Source: Capsicum annuum
Lineage: Eukaryota; Streptophyta; Magnoliopsida; Solanales; Solanaceae
Length of the DNA: 64,000 nucleotides
Direction: 5' to 3'
Assembly (NCBI RefSeq): GCF_002878395.1
Contig: NC_061115.1
Span: 98,415,527 to 98,479,526 of the forward strand
How positions within the stretch are numbered: position 1 is the first letter of the stretch; every line of letters starts with the position of its first letter. The notes under the pieces are model-generated. The model saw nothing but the letters and a program-made list of their open reading frames with translations, had not been told where the DNA came from and made no database searches. Shown here piece by piece: positions 47,077 to 59,594 of this stretch. A program made the position numbers and the translations under genes.

Positions 47077-49829
47077 TGTAACGACCTGAGACTACCCCTA
47101 GTCATCACACGGTGCTTAGAACCACAAATGATCCTAAGCTAACCCTTGTACTAGTATACTATTAAGCAACTGATTTAAATATGTATAAAAATAAATGAGT
47201 TTACTGATCATAAATATAGTCACAATGAAATCTGGATAAAATACAATACTAATACCATTTTACCTTTTGATAAAATATATGAGAGGAAATGAGATTTCAT
47301 GACTGACTCTGACAGTCATCTGTGAAGCCTCTACTATACTGACTATAAATAGCTGCGATGTAACTCCAACTACCACTAATCAATACATATGCGTAAGAAA
47401 GTAAATTACATAAATAACATCTAACTTAAGTCCCCAAAGCAGGAGGACACATCATCGGCTGGCTTGTATTTGCAACTGTCTGATCATGATATTTGGACTA
47501 AAATTGACCTGGTACCTATATTATTAAACAATGTAGGACTTAGACGTATATGTGGATCAGTACATTTGGAATCTACTCAGTATGTGGGGATGAATGCATA
47601 AGTAATACAATATCTCAATGTTCATATAAACTTGTAAAAGTATGTTTGCTAAGTATAAATGAATCACATTCGCTGGAATACTGAATGCTGAAAATCATGA
47701 ATCATGAATCATGAATAATAAAGTATACTGTATAAATCCTATGAGCGATAACATTTAGTTCTAAAAATAGTACTTTCACTTTTCTATACGCGAAATAAGT
47801 AGGACAGAAGATGAGTCTGTTTTCAAATCATGCAGGCTAAGTATAAAAAGGACTCAACTTTATGTTTGTAAACTGATAGATAAAATTGCATAACTAATGC
47901 CTTATGTAAAACAATATCTGAATAAAATTATGAGACTTTGCACTTATTGTCAAAAAAGTTATTCTATTTTTCTATTTTAGAAATTAGGTTTCAGAGAAAT
48001 TCTTCTAACCTAAATACACTATATGAGCTATCATGATGTCCAACATCTAGTTTCCCTAAAGGAAAAACCTTATATCATGTCAAAATCTTTCCAAGGAGTA
48101 TAACCTCAGCTAAGTGATCAAAATCTATATATGTCATTCATATAAATGAGAATAATCTGAGTAATTTTTACCTACATTGGCTCGTAGTTCTGGGGCATGT
48201 GAACAAGGTTACATACCCAACTCGGTGCTAAATACTACTCCCTTTAATTTGTATGCTCGTTTTGTTGAAAATCCACTAAAAAATTTACATGACTGTTTAC
48301 AATGATAACCAGTCATGCATTTGTTCACTTTAAATTGTAATAAAAATGGTAGTGTGGATTTTGTATCTAAGCTAAGGATTAAAAGACCAAGTCTTTTCAC
48401 AAAATCTGAATATATGCTAGTCATAAGGTGAATAAAAGAAAAATCCTCTTGAAATATCAATATTCAAGTTAGGTTTTAAAGACCATGCTTTAAATTCATA
48501 TCAAATCATCACAATGTTCATGCTCAATAATGATAATCTTGAAATTCTTTAACAATTCTAGTAAAGATAATGAAATTCAATTCTCAATCTGTAAAATCAT
48601 GCCACACGCATAAAGATGTCAAAGTAAACATTCAACTCAACATTCAAATCACTTGTAACATCAACATCTTCGAATAATGATAATTGGGTATGAACCCTAA
48701 ACTAGAATTCATGTAAATTCATTTAAGTTTTAACTTTAAAAACTAGTTTTGGACACACGGATAAAAGTAGTATCCTTGTTCATAATCTCACATACCTTAT
48801 TTGATTAATTGGATGTAGAAGCTTGAACTTTGAATCCCTAACAATGTTCTTTAAGCTTTTCTTAAATCCAAGAACTTGGATTCTTAATTATCTTGAAAAA
48901 GGAATGGAGAAACTTTGTATTTCTTGTAGTTAAAGTTGGAGTTTTAGGGTTTCTTGGAGCAAAATTTGGTGAATAATGAGTATATTTTTCTTAAAATGAC
49001 GTCTAATATACAGTCTTTATGACCTAGGTTGAGGTGGGAAAAGACAAAATAGGCCCTCACTCATTTAAATTAAAAATTTGTTACCCGGATTATAATTTGG
49101 CAATATACCGTGATGCGGTATAATCACGCTAGCTTATTACCTCGTACAAACATCACTCGGGTATCGGATTAAGAAGAAACTAGTATTTTTGGAAAGCTAA
49201 TTAAATTATCTACAATTTGGTGGGTCTTTAGCTGAAAAATTCTACATACATTAAGAGTTATACACTTTCAAAGGTGACCCTTGTAGAATCTAACATCAAA
49301 CTTTGGACGAATCTAAGGTTCTTAAATCAACTTGGCTCTAAGTGATTTCTATGAAAATTCATTAGCTTCACCATGACGTTGTGGAATCGTGTTGAGCTAC
49401 TGGAATTTGTCATTCTAGCGAGAGTGTGATTTAGGGGATTAGCGCGATGTGATGGAAACGTCACTACTATTTCTTGAGTGATGTAGGACTATCACGTTGA
49501 GCCACTGGAAACACATTCCATACATGTTTGATATTTTGCACTTCACCATGATGCAGTACAATTGCGGTGAGCCGCTGGATATGCAATCCGAACACGATTA
49601 AAACCTTGTCTAAAAATCTAAAACTTTCCTAAGACAAGCTCCTTACACCCCTGAACATGAATCAACTTAAAAACAATCGTCTCGGAGCCCGGAAGCTCAA
49701 CTTAAAAATCCGCAAAGTTAAGGAGTCAAATACATTACTAAGTCTCCAACACTTAGTAAAATTTTCAGGTTCAAAGCTTTTTATGCATGCACTAGGAGCT
49801 GAACTGCTCTAAGGATAAAATTTATTACG
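47077..49829 (-). mobile_element. LTR-A3 (5' LTR of array A)
   Basis: About 2.75 kb, starting TGTAACGACCTGAGAC and aligning with LTR-A2 until AAGGATAA near 49818. The tip itself is decayed (plus strand TTTATTACG instead of GGGGTATTATA). AAACCCTA (48952-48945) and AAG|GTATGT (GT 48795-48794) are intact. GC-rich modules occur near 49108, 49368 and 49550. Confidence 0.8.
48794..48952 (-). promoter_or_regulatory. AAACCCTA box and splice-donor-like AAG|GTATGT in LTR-A3
   Basis: The element strand reads AAACCCTA then, 150 nt on, AAATAAG|GTATGTGAG. Confidence 0.5.
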
Positions 49830-50095
49830 ATCTTCATCATTATATTCTCTCCTGGTTTTGACAACTTTTTGTTATGTCTACTTCGTTGACCTCTCTAACT
49901 CGTATATGAGAATCATCAAGGATTACATCCATAAGCTCACTCTCCTCAACCATAATGAAGTTATACGTCCTAGTTTTTCTCCACCCATAGTACTACCCAT
50001 TAAAGTAGGGAGGTCTAGTAGTAGCATGCCCTTCTTACATATTCGGTGGTGTAGCATGATCAAGAAATCATTCTAGGTGTGAATGCTTTAGAGTA
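49830..50095 (-). pseudogene. copia Gag N-terminus (element E, second internal region, displaced)
   Basis: The minus strand reads RPPYFNG, YYGWRKTR and EESELMDVILDD, the N-terminal pattern of copia Gag (Arg-Pro-Pro, Phe-Asn-Gly, Tyr-x-x-Trp), directly after a PBS. The continuation of this Gag lies 40 kb to the left at 9854, beyond the inserted array A. This is the key evidence that E is the host of A. The middle of Gag between the two pieces is not found, so some sequence was lost at one junction. Confidence 0.65.
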
Positions 50096-50114
50096 ACATG
50101 GCTCTTATACAAAT
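50096..50114 (-). other. primer binding site of element E, second internal region (decayed)
   Basis: Element strand ATTTGTATAAGAGCC, in the position of TTTGGTATCAGAGC, adjoining LTR-E3. Confidence 0.5.
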
Positions 50115-50826
50115 TGTTGAATCGTGGGGGTGCACCACCATACAAGGGACCATATCCTTTAGATTCTACTAAAGGCAATAAAACAGTAATAAATATAAAA
50201 TTGGGAGAATTTAAAAATATAGAGATTTACGTGGAAACAATCTTGCTCACGGGAGGGAAAATCACGAATTGCCCTCATAACCATTCTAAACTATACTATA
50301 ATCAAAACTTATTGATTATGTACTACATTACAACTTAACTCTAACCTCCACTAATTTGTAATAACTCTATTACAATCTCCTCTCAAAAAATCTATCAATT
50401 ATTGATTAACTCTAACCAATATCACCTTAGGTAACAATACCTAAACACTCTACTACTAACAGAAAAACATTACTATTATAAGATGAGTAATTTCATTATA
50501 TACCAATACTTGACTCAAGAAAAATTAAACTTGAAGCTCAGAAAAAGTTGGAACTTGAGGAATATTGAGTTTTCACCGTTTCGCCTTGAATCCTTGATTT
50601 GCAAAAAATAGTTAAATGAGAGGCATACTTATCTATTTATAGTATTTAATAAAATAGGGTTGAATTTTTATTAGAGCAAGTGTCACAATAAGTATATTGT
50701 ACTCTTTCACAGTTAGTTATACTAGCGGACAAAACTATACAAAGTGTGACAGCTATACCACTTCATGATGAGCCAGTGACCTGGTCCTTTGTTGTTAATT
50801 GATCATCATTAAAACATAGGATATCA
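50115..50826 (-). mobile_element. LTR-E3 (copia-like family E, 5' LTR)
   Basis: 712 bp, starting TGTTGAATCGTGGGGG and ending ATAGGATATCA. It parallels LTR-E1 throughout, including AATGAGAGGCAT with the TATA box and a quasi-palindrome at each end (50144-50158, 50775-50789). No PPT follows on the right, as expected for a 5' LTR in this orientation. Confidence 0.8.
50631..50642 (-). promoter_or_regulatory. TATA box of LTR-E3
   Basis: Element strand CTATAAATAGAT, in the same place as in LTR-E1. Confidence 0.5.
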
Positions 50827-52397
50827 CTATCCAACGATCACTTAGTCACTACATAGGAAGACTTGGACTATTTATGGTTCCTAAATTGCATGGGATAAAC
50901 GTTCAGAGATTGTTAGTAGATTGAGCATTAGCATGTAACTCAGGGATAGGAATAAAATAATGCCAAGTAAAACCATAGTAAAATCCATATGGACACAGTA
51001 TACATACATAGTATATATCATGTTGGGATAGGGAACAAGGCTTAGCATGAAATTTATAAACCTTAGTCTATGATATGTAACTCAACCATAATAAAGGCAC
51101 CTACGGACTATATGGGTTCAGCTCCCTCAGCTGAAAGGGCCTCAGTGCGTGTTAGCTGCATGAACCAGAGAAAAATTAAGGTAAATCTAAATCAATAAAG
51201 AAAATTAGCCATCCTAATTATATATATATATCGTGTGTGACCTATGCACACGGTCATCATTACCAAACCTCACGTCGGCAAACATGAGTTTCTAGTATAA
51301 GTCATTCGAGACCCACACCTACATGGCTATGCTACATAACCCCCACTAAGCCTAATTAAATAAAGTTTTACATAGCTAATTATTAACCAAAGAACCAACC
51401 ATTAAGGAACACCATGACTATATCCATACCCTTATACTTGCAAATTTATCTCTATGCCATAACAATCACATTAACTTGGGAGAACGCTTCATCCCTTTTT
51501 GTTCATTAAATCAATCATAGCCAAAAAGGCCTTCAAAAATTCATGTGCATTGTTTAACCATTTACTCAAGGCAATAATATAGGTGAGTAAGTCAATTTAC
51601 AATTTCATAATTCAAATCCATTTAACCAAATGTGTTGAGGGAATATGATTATTCAAAACAATTCCAAGTTTAAAATTTCAATTTGGGGGAATACCATGAC
51701 TCCAATTCCAATTCCAACACCTATGCACCCCACTTATTCAAAAAATTCAATTCATAGCATGAATAAATCATAAAAACCAAGGTAAAACAGTTCAAGGATC
51801 AAACATTCCAAAAACCTCAATCATATTAAATCCCACATTCGAATCCATATAATTAAACCATTTTGAAATAAATATTTTTTATCAATTAAGAATCAGGGAA
51901 GAGTAACAAGACTTAGATACATGAGAATTGTAAAGAAATTTGGAGCATGGGACCCTAAGGATGAATGCACTATAAAACCCTTATGCTTTCTTAAGGTTTT
52001 GAGTTGTAAGTAAAGTAATATCTTTTTGTTTTATGAAAATAGGTTCATATATCACTACCCCTTATCCTAGGAGAAATAAAACAACACAACACGACTTTTA
52101 CATAGTACCATGGAACGCTGCCAATTACAGAGGCTAACCTCTGTTCCACACTGTGTATCATGGAAATTATCCTCCCTTAAATAATACCTATTAGGAAGAT
52201 TATACTCGGTGCCATGCAAAAAATACAAAGGCTCACTTCCTCAAACTCTAAAATGGCCCCTAACCTCTTGGGAAAATTTCAAAACTCACCTGGATTACCC
52301 TTTTAACATCCCTACGCACATCCCAGGTCAAAAGTCGATGTTTCAAATATTGAAAATTCGAATAAAAAATGGATGAAATATTTTTAAGGGTGTTACA
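50827..52397. other. unassigned repeat-like stretch
   Basis: No coding motif in either direction. It has a short TA run (51219-51230) and a stretch near 52110-52180 (GAACGCTGCCAATTACAGAGG, then TAACCTCTGTTCCACACTG) like the GC-containing modules of gypsy U3 regions. It ends GGGTGTTACA, a common LTR terminus. It is probably a diverged LTR of another gypsy family, but no second copy lies in the window. Confidence 0.3.
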
Positions 52398-52771
52398 ACT
52401 GAGTAGGGCACTAATGCCCCGATAGAGGCCATTTTTAGAAGCCAGTCAATGCTACAAGCTTAGCCATGTTCAGTGAGACCTTTATTTCATACTCCTTTAC
52501 TTTTATTACTCCTTTCTCATTAAGGACATTGCATACATTTTAGTTAGGGTGGAGGTATTACTCATGTCAGTAATATACTTCATGAATCAGTTTTAGCCAT
52601 GTAATCATGCATCAGATATGCATGTTCAGTATGTAGGTTCAATCTATCAAACCAGTAACGTAATCACGTTTCAGTTGTACATGTCTAGTTTAGTACACAG
52701 ACTTAGTCTGCAAGGATTCTCTCATCTTAAGCTGCCACATTCGAGGACGAATGTTCCTACAGGGGAGATAT
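52398..52771 (+). mobile_element. 3' end of an additional family C internal region, with PPT
   Basis: From about 52565 it matches 57013-57219: TCATGCATCAGATATGCA, the box TTCGAGGACGAATGTTC (52740-52756) and the PPT ACAGGGGAGATAT (52759-52771). An internal tail to the left of LTR-C1 means C was also part of a multi-LTR array or that another C copy was truncated here. The 165 bp before 52565 have no partner in the window. Confidence 0.65.
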
Positions 52772-55109
52772 TGTAATACATTTTAATTTCCCAGCTCAAT
52801 TTTTAGTCTTTTATACACTAAAATCCCAACGAAGAATTTTTTTTCTTAGCGGAGTTTCCCAGATTTAGACCCACCATTTTGTAGGAGCTTTAGTCATTTT
52901 TCCAACAATATAAAATTACCCCAGATTCAATATTTCGATAAGAATTTATGGCTATTTTATGTTCCAGTCATAAAACACCGTTATTTCAGTTAGTAATGTA
53001 TTGCGCCATAGGTCAAAATGATAATTGCCAATTTTTAGTGTGACTCTATGATCTCACTGTATTATAAAGGGCATTTAATTCCCAATTGTCCAAATCCAGT
53101 AAGGGTCTACGATTACACTACATCACACCATCAGACCAGTTTCTAGCTATTAGTTTCCAGTGACATAGCTAAATAACATCGCGTCGCGCTAGGGCCCCAA
53201 ATTGGAAATTTTGAAAAAAAATTAAAGTTTCATCCAAGGTTAAATTAGTCTTTTCCTATGTATTTAATCAATCCATATTTGCAATTTAATCCCTAAAAAT
53301 GTATTTAGATCATTATTAACTCATTTTTCCCTAATTAAAGACATTCTCTCTCAAGAACTTCAAGAATTAAGATTCCCACGTATGTTAGATGTTTATTGAT
53401 GGATCCTTACCTTCCATGAATCCCAAGAATCCACTTATTAAAATATAAGTCTTTGGATTCCATGCTTTCTATGTTTGAATTGAATTGAATTGAATTCATG
53501 TTTCATGGTATTGTTGGTTTTTTATCCATGATTTAATTACAAGTTTTCATGGAATTAATCATTATATGTGTTTAATTGCATGATCTTTATGCTAAACCCT
53601 ACAATGTAAAAGTTGATTGATATAGCCATGATCACCATGTGTGTTTACTATTATGTGACCTAAATATGGTCCCTAAGTGTTTGTCTAAATACCTAAGTGA
53701 ATGAAATAGTGCCATTATACAATGATAGCATGTACTCCCCATTTATGTACTAATCAATGCATCCCAAGTGTTTGTTTAAACATCTTAATGAGTAATTTAT
53801 GAATATGTAGCCATTGTCATGTTTCTAAAACTTGTACCATGATTTACTTTTAATGTTATTGAGTCCTAGGGGTGCTTAATACCAGATAATCTAGCTATTT
53901 ACCTTGACCCTTAATACTTATAGAATAAAATCCATAGTATTATGAATATCAAAACTCAATTAGTTATCCAACTCAGCTAACTCAGTCTACTCCAGTCTAG
54001 TGTAATCAGTCAGTCTCATTCAGTTGAGATTAGGAACTAGCACCGAGCGAGTGTACAGGTCATGAATTTTCCCATTAGGTAGGAAGAGTCTTAGTAGAAG
54101 TATCATACTACAGAACTCTATAGCCAGTGTAGGATATGAGGAGTCACCCATCAGACTAAGGCTTGCCTACCTCCTAGGGGTCACCCTTCAGATTAGGCTT
54201 GACTTCCTGTTTAGGGTCACCCGTTAGATAGGCTTGACCACATCAGTGTATTTACCCGTGGTATGGTACTGGAACCCTTCTAACTGGGTTTAAAATTTAG
54301 ACACCACTCAATTTACTTAGGGGTATGTCGGTTAAGTGAGAATTCCTACAGTTTCCGTTTCAATCACAATCTTCATAATAGAACTTAGTTCAATTCTACA
54401 AAATAAGGTTTGTCAGATTCAGTCACATAGTTATTAGTAATTTAGAATATTAGTAATCTTATATTATCAGTAAATTCAGCTATCAGTTATTAGATTCAAT
54501 TTTAGTATACTCAATTACAGTATGTACAGTATGTTCAGTATTTTTAGATCCTCCATGTATGTTAATCCAGCTTTTACATATCATTCAATTAGTTATTGTT
54601 CATGTATATAAATCCATACATTCAGCCTTACCTTATTTAGCATACCGGTACATTCCCACATACTGATCGCATACTCATTTCTCCTGCTATGATATATCAT
54701 ACCATAAGTTTGGACGCTTAAGTTCCTGGCTGCACATAGCCAATGCTAGTTATCAGAAACTATTTTAGTAGTGAGTCCTCACACTCCGAGGATGTTTGAT
54801 TACTCCAGTACATTCAGTAGTTCATTATTTCAGTAGTCGGATTTTGTTGGGGACTTGTCCTATCAACTCTATATTCAAACAGTTAGAGGCTTTTCGGACT
54901 AGAATATTTCAGATAGTTGTTTAGTATTTCGGTATTTTATTCTATTTTTATTAATGTATTTTGAAACTTATGACATTTTAGTCCATCTTCCACATTATTA
55001 TAGCATTTTTATTTAGTACTTGCAGCAGGTACTAGTCATGGGTTAGCTTGTTGTCCTTCTGGGTCATAAGCACCATGTAGTATCCAGGGCAAAGATTCAG
55101 GGCATTACA
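52772..55109 (+). mobile_element. LTR-C1 (gypsy family C, 5' LTR)
   Basis: 2,338 bp, starting TGTAATACATT and ending GGCATTACA. It aligns with LTR-C2 throughout. A PPT stands on its left and a PBS on its right. The donor-like site is mutated (CCCAC|GTATGT, GT 53380-53381). Regions shared with F LTRs include CACCGAGC, CAGTTAGAGGCTTTTC and TAGTCATGGGTTAGCTTG. Confidence 0.85.
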
Positions 55110-55113
55110 ATAT

Positions 55114-55133
55114 TGGTATCAGATTCTAAGGTT
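55114..55133 (+). other. primer binding site of element C
   Basis: TGGTATCAGATTCTAAGGTT, four bases after LTR-C1, matching the initiator tRNA-Met complement over its first ten bases. Confidence 0.8.
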
Positions 55134-55332
55134 CAACAGTGTCGTAGGGAGTCTTAAAGTTGCATCTAGTAGAGTCTTCTACATGGGTATGTAGCGCACC
55201 ACACTTATGGATGAGAGGCTATGAGATGTTCTTAGAAAAATTTTCAATTCCTTCAGTATTAATTTTGTGCTAGTGAGCATAAGCTCCAGTTAACCCTCAG
55301 TCTAAATCAGCTCATCTTTCAATTTACAAAAC

Positions 55333-56600
55333 ATGCCTGCTAAAATGACTAACAAAAGAAGCATTAAAAATTAGTCAGCCCCTCAACCCGTTTAAGCAGA
55401 TCCCCTGGATGAGCATGTCTCTCAGGTAGAATTCACAGCTGTATTCACTACTCTAGCTCAGGCTGTAGCAGTCCAGAATGAGCAACCAGTTGATCTTCAG
55501 GCCAGCCCAGTGGCCAATACTACTGCTACCAGAATTTGGGACTTCACCCGATTAAATCCTCCTTTATTCTTAGGATGTAAGTCAGAAGAGGATCCATAGG
55601 AGTTCCTCGATCAGGTTCAAAAAGTCACAGATATCATGGAAGCGACCTCTGGTGATAGTAATGAGTTAGAGTCCTATCAGTTGCAAGATGTGGCTCATAC
55701 ATGGTTTAAATAGTAGAAGATAGATACGGGCATAGATGCAGGGCCCGTAAAGTGGGAAGAGTTTGCTACTACTTTTCTAGATAGATTCTTTCCCTTAAAG
55801 TTGAGAGAGGCTAAACTGTTAGAATTTATAAATCTTAGGAATGGAAACATGAACGTTAAAGAGTATTCCCTTAAGTTACTTAATTAGCCAGATATACTAT
55901 TTATGTGGTAGTGGACAATAGGTCAAAGATGTGTAAGTTTGTGTCTGGGGTGTCAGAGAATATGGTTAATGAGTACCCAACCATAATATTAATTAAGCAG
56001 ATGGAAATATATATACTAATGGTCCATGCTCATGAAATTTAAAAGAAGAAGGCTAAATAAAAAGAGAAGGAAAATAAGAAAGCTAGAACAGGTAGTTTCA
56101 ATTTTAATTAGACTAAGTCAGATAGTGGTAACCGTTCCCAGTTTTGCCCAAAGTTCTTTGTTCTAGCTCTATCCTAAGCCAGTCTAACAATGACCCAGGA
56201 TAGCATAAACAATGGTTATACCCATCCATTTTACATAGAGTATGGTAAAAACCATCAGGGAGAATGTAGGGCTGGCAGTAATATTTGTTATGGATGTGGG
56301 AAACTAGGCCATAGGCTTAGAGAGTGTTGAGTAGCTTCTCAGAGAGGTAGGGATATTCACCATTAGGTTCAGTATCAGCAGTTACTAGTTTAGTCCTGTC
56401 GCCTAAATCAGCAGGGCTCCCCTTCCAGTGCCACCCACGATTAGTGTCTAAACAGATTTTATGCACTTTAGTCCAGACATGATCAGGAAAGTCCTCCTGA
56501 TGTGGTCATTGGTAAGTTATAAATCTCCCACTTATATGTTTTTGACTTATTCGATCCATGAGCTTCTCTATCTTTTGTAAATTCTTACATAACAGTCCAT
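55333..56600 (+). pseudogene. Gag and start of protease, element C
   Basis: The ATG at 55333 begins MPAKMTNKRS. The Gag core is the best preserved in the window: QVEFTAVFTTLAQAVAVQNE, GCKSEEDP, EFLDQVQKVTDIMEATS, KWEEFATTFLDRFFPLKLRE and EFINLRNGNMNVKEYSLK, with few stops as far as 55880, then a frameshift. A complete CCHC zinc knuckle CYGCGKLGHRLREC lies at 56286-56327 and is followed by a TGA. Protease begins near 56500 (HLYVFDLFDP then ASLSF) with a stop at the Gly position. AACCCTCAG|TCTAAAT (AG 55299-55300) resembles an acceptor. No RT, RNase H or integrase follows: pol is deleted and the element depended on others. Confidence 0.75.
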
Positions 56601-57219
56601 TCCATGGTTAAACCCTAAAACAGTAGTAGGGTTATTGATTTAGTTACCCACATACTTAGAACGATGACTTTAATATAAGGGGGGATGGTAGTATAGAGTT
56701 CTAGTACACTCTGTAGTATAAATAAGGTTCCATAAGTTTAGAAATTCAAAACTCAGGTCATTTAGTTCATGATGAATATATTTATGTTTCCCAGTATGCT
56801 TAGTTCCCATAAATCATGTTACACTCTTAATAGTCTGTGAAGTTTAGTTTACGTCATGTGTTCCTCAGGCCTCTGTAGTGTGTCAAAGTCATTCAGTCGT
56901 GCTTCAGTTAGATGGTGTCTTATACATCATCACAATCTTTCTTCAACCTACTCAATTCGATATTCAGTACTGTTACAAACTTGCTATCAGTTACCATCTC
57001 ATATCATTCTCATGTCAGTCATGTATTTCATGAATTAGTTTTAGCTATGTAATCATGCATCAGATATGCAAGTTCAGTATGAAAGTTCGGTCTATTAGAC
57101 CAGTTATATAATCACACTTCAGTTGTGCATGTCAAGTTCAACATGTAAACTCAGTTTGTCAGTATTCTCTCAGTATAACTTGCCATATTCGAGGAAGAAT
57201 GTTCCCAAGGGGGAGATAT
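56601..57219 (+). mobile_element. 3' remnant of element C internal region, with box and PPT
   Basis: No coding motif. It ends with the box TTCGAGGAAGAATGTTC (57188-57204) and the PPT AAGGGGGAGATAT (57207-57219). The junction where ~3 kb of pol should lie is within 56600-57000 but cannot be placed without a full-length relative. Confidence 0.6.
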
Positions 57220-59594
57220 TATAATACCCTTTAATTTCCCTACTCAGTTTAGTCTTTAGTATAGGAGAATCCCTGAGTATAATATTTTTTATTGGAGGAA
57301 TTTTCCAGATGTATACCTACCATTTTGTAAAAAAATTTAGTCATCTTTCCAATGATATAAAATTTTCCAAGATCCGATAATAGGGTAAGAACTTATGGCT
57401 ATTTTACGTTCCAGACGAAAACCACTGTTATTTCAGTCATTAGTGCATCGCGCCATAGGTCCTAATCACATTTTTCAATTTCTAGTATAACTCTGTGATC
57501 TCACTGCATTGTGGAGGGCCTCCAATTCCCAATGTCTAAATCCAGTAGGGGTCTTTGATTACATTCCATCGCGCTATCGGCCTAGTTCCCAAGTATCAAT
57601 TTCCAGTGATAGGGTGCCAAAGCGTCGCATCGCGCTAGGGCCGCAAATAAAAAATTATGAAGAAAAATTAAAGTTTTGTCCAAGGTTAAATTAGTCTTTT
57701 ACCATGTATTTAAGACACCCAGATGTCAGATTTAATACACAAAAAATGTATTTAGGTCATTATTAACTCACCTTTCCCATTTTAAGACATTCTCTCATAA
57801 AGACAAACAACCCTGGCCTCCAAGATTCAAGATCAATCTCAAGAATCCCTCTGATAGTTTCAAGAACTTTAAGAATTAAGATTCCCAGGTATGTTAGATG
57901 TTTATTCATGGATCCTTAACTTCCATGGAGCCTAAGAATCCCCCTTTCAAAATATTAGAATTTGGATTCCATGCTTTCTATGTTTTAACGGAATTGAATT
58001 CATGTTTCATGTTATTAAAGGGTTTTCTTCCATGATTTAATTACAAGTTTTCATGGAATTAATCATTATATGTGTTGAAATGAATGATCTTCATGATAAA
58101 ACCTATGATGTACATGTTTATTAATGTAGCCATGATCACCTTGTGTGTTTACTATTATGTGACCTAAGCATGCACCCAAGTGTTTGTCAAAATGCCTAAG
58201 TGAATGAAATAGTGCCAGTATACCATGATAGTTTGTACTCCCCATTCATGTACTAATCAATGCATCCGAAGTTTTTGTTTAAACGTCTTAATGAGTGATT
58301 TATGAACCTGTAGCCATAGTCTTGTTTCCAAAACTTGTACCATGATTTACTTTTAAGATTATCGCGTCCTGGGGGTACTTAATAACCGACAATCCAGCTG
58401 TTTACCTAGAGGCTTAGTAATTATAGAATAAACTCCATATTATCATAAATAGCATAACTCAGTTAGTTACTAAACTTAACTAACTCAATCCAGTCCTGTC
58501 CAATCTAATTAGTCAGTATTATTCAACAGGGAGTAAAAACTAGCACCGAGCCACTGTAGAGGTGACGACTTCTCCCAACAGGAAGGTGGAGTCGTTATTA
58601 GTAGTTTCACACTACGAAACTATGTAGCTAGTGTAAGATGTGAGCCATCACTCATCAGATTAAGGCTTTCCCACCTCCCAGGGGCCACTCGTCAAATTAG
58701 ATTTGACTTTTTGTTTAGGGTCATCCGTCGATAGGCTTGACCACTGTAGTGTCTTAACCCATGGCATATTACTGCCACCCTTCCAACTGGGGTTACAGGT
58801 TAGACCCCACTCAGTTTACTCAGAGGCATGTCGATTGAGTGAGAGTTTCCACAGTTTTAGTTTTAATCTCACTCTTCAAAATAGAACTCAATTCAGTTCT
58901 ACAGAATTAGGACTATCAGATACAGTCACTCAATCATTGGTAATTCATATTATCAGTATATTCCATTGTCAGTTATCAAATTTAGTTCCAGTATACTCAG
59001 TTACAGTATGCACAGTTTGTTCTATAGTTACAGATCCTCCCTGTATGCTAATCTAGCTCTTGGATATCATTTAGTTAGTTATTGTTCATGCATATAAACC
59101 CATTATTCAGCCTTACCACATTTATCATACCAGTACATTCCCACTTACTAATCGTATAATTATTTCTTGCACTGTGATGTCTCATATCATAGTTTTAGAC
59201 ACTCAGGTTCCTGACCGCACATAGCTAGTTCCAGTTATCAGCAACAGTTCTAGTAATGAATCCTCATACTCCGAGGATATTAGATTACTTCAATGCATTC
59301 TGTACTTTATTATTTCAGTAGTGGGAATTAGTTGGAGACTTGTCCCAGCAACTCCATATTCAGACAGTTAGAGGCTTTTCAGACTAGAATATTTGAGGAA
59401 CTTGTACAGTATTTCAGTATTTTATTCAGTTTTGTTTATAGTATTTTGAACCTTATGGAATTTCAGTCCATCTTCCGCATTATTACTATTTTTTTATTAA
59501 GTGCTTACAGCAGTTACCATTCATGGGTTATATTATGGACCTTCAAGGTAATAAGCACCGTGTAGCGTCTGGGGTATGGACTCGGGGTGTTACG
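57220..59594 (+). mobile_element. LTR-C2 (gypsy family C, 3' LTR)
   Basis: 2,375 bp, starting TATAATACCCT and ending GGGGTGTTACG. It aligns with LTR-C1. A splice-donor-like site CCCAG|GTATGT is intact (GT 57889-57890). A 117-codon open stretch at 58703-59056 is not open in LTR-C1 and is not considered a gene. Confidence 0.85.
57440..57640 (+). repeat. GC-rich repeated modules in U3 of LTR-C2
   Basis: Three related words, GCATCGCGCCATAGGTCC, CCATCGCGCTATCGGCC and CGCATCGCGCTAGGGCC, lie 220-420 bp from the LTR tip. LTR-C1 has decayed equivalents (near 53000-53190). Same relative position as the GC-rich blocks of F, A and B LTRs. Confidence 0.55.

Noticed and set aside
58703..59056. 117-codon open frame in LTR-C2
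   Set aside because: Not open in LTR-C1 and no recognisable motif.
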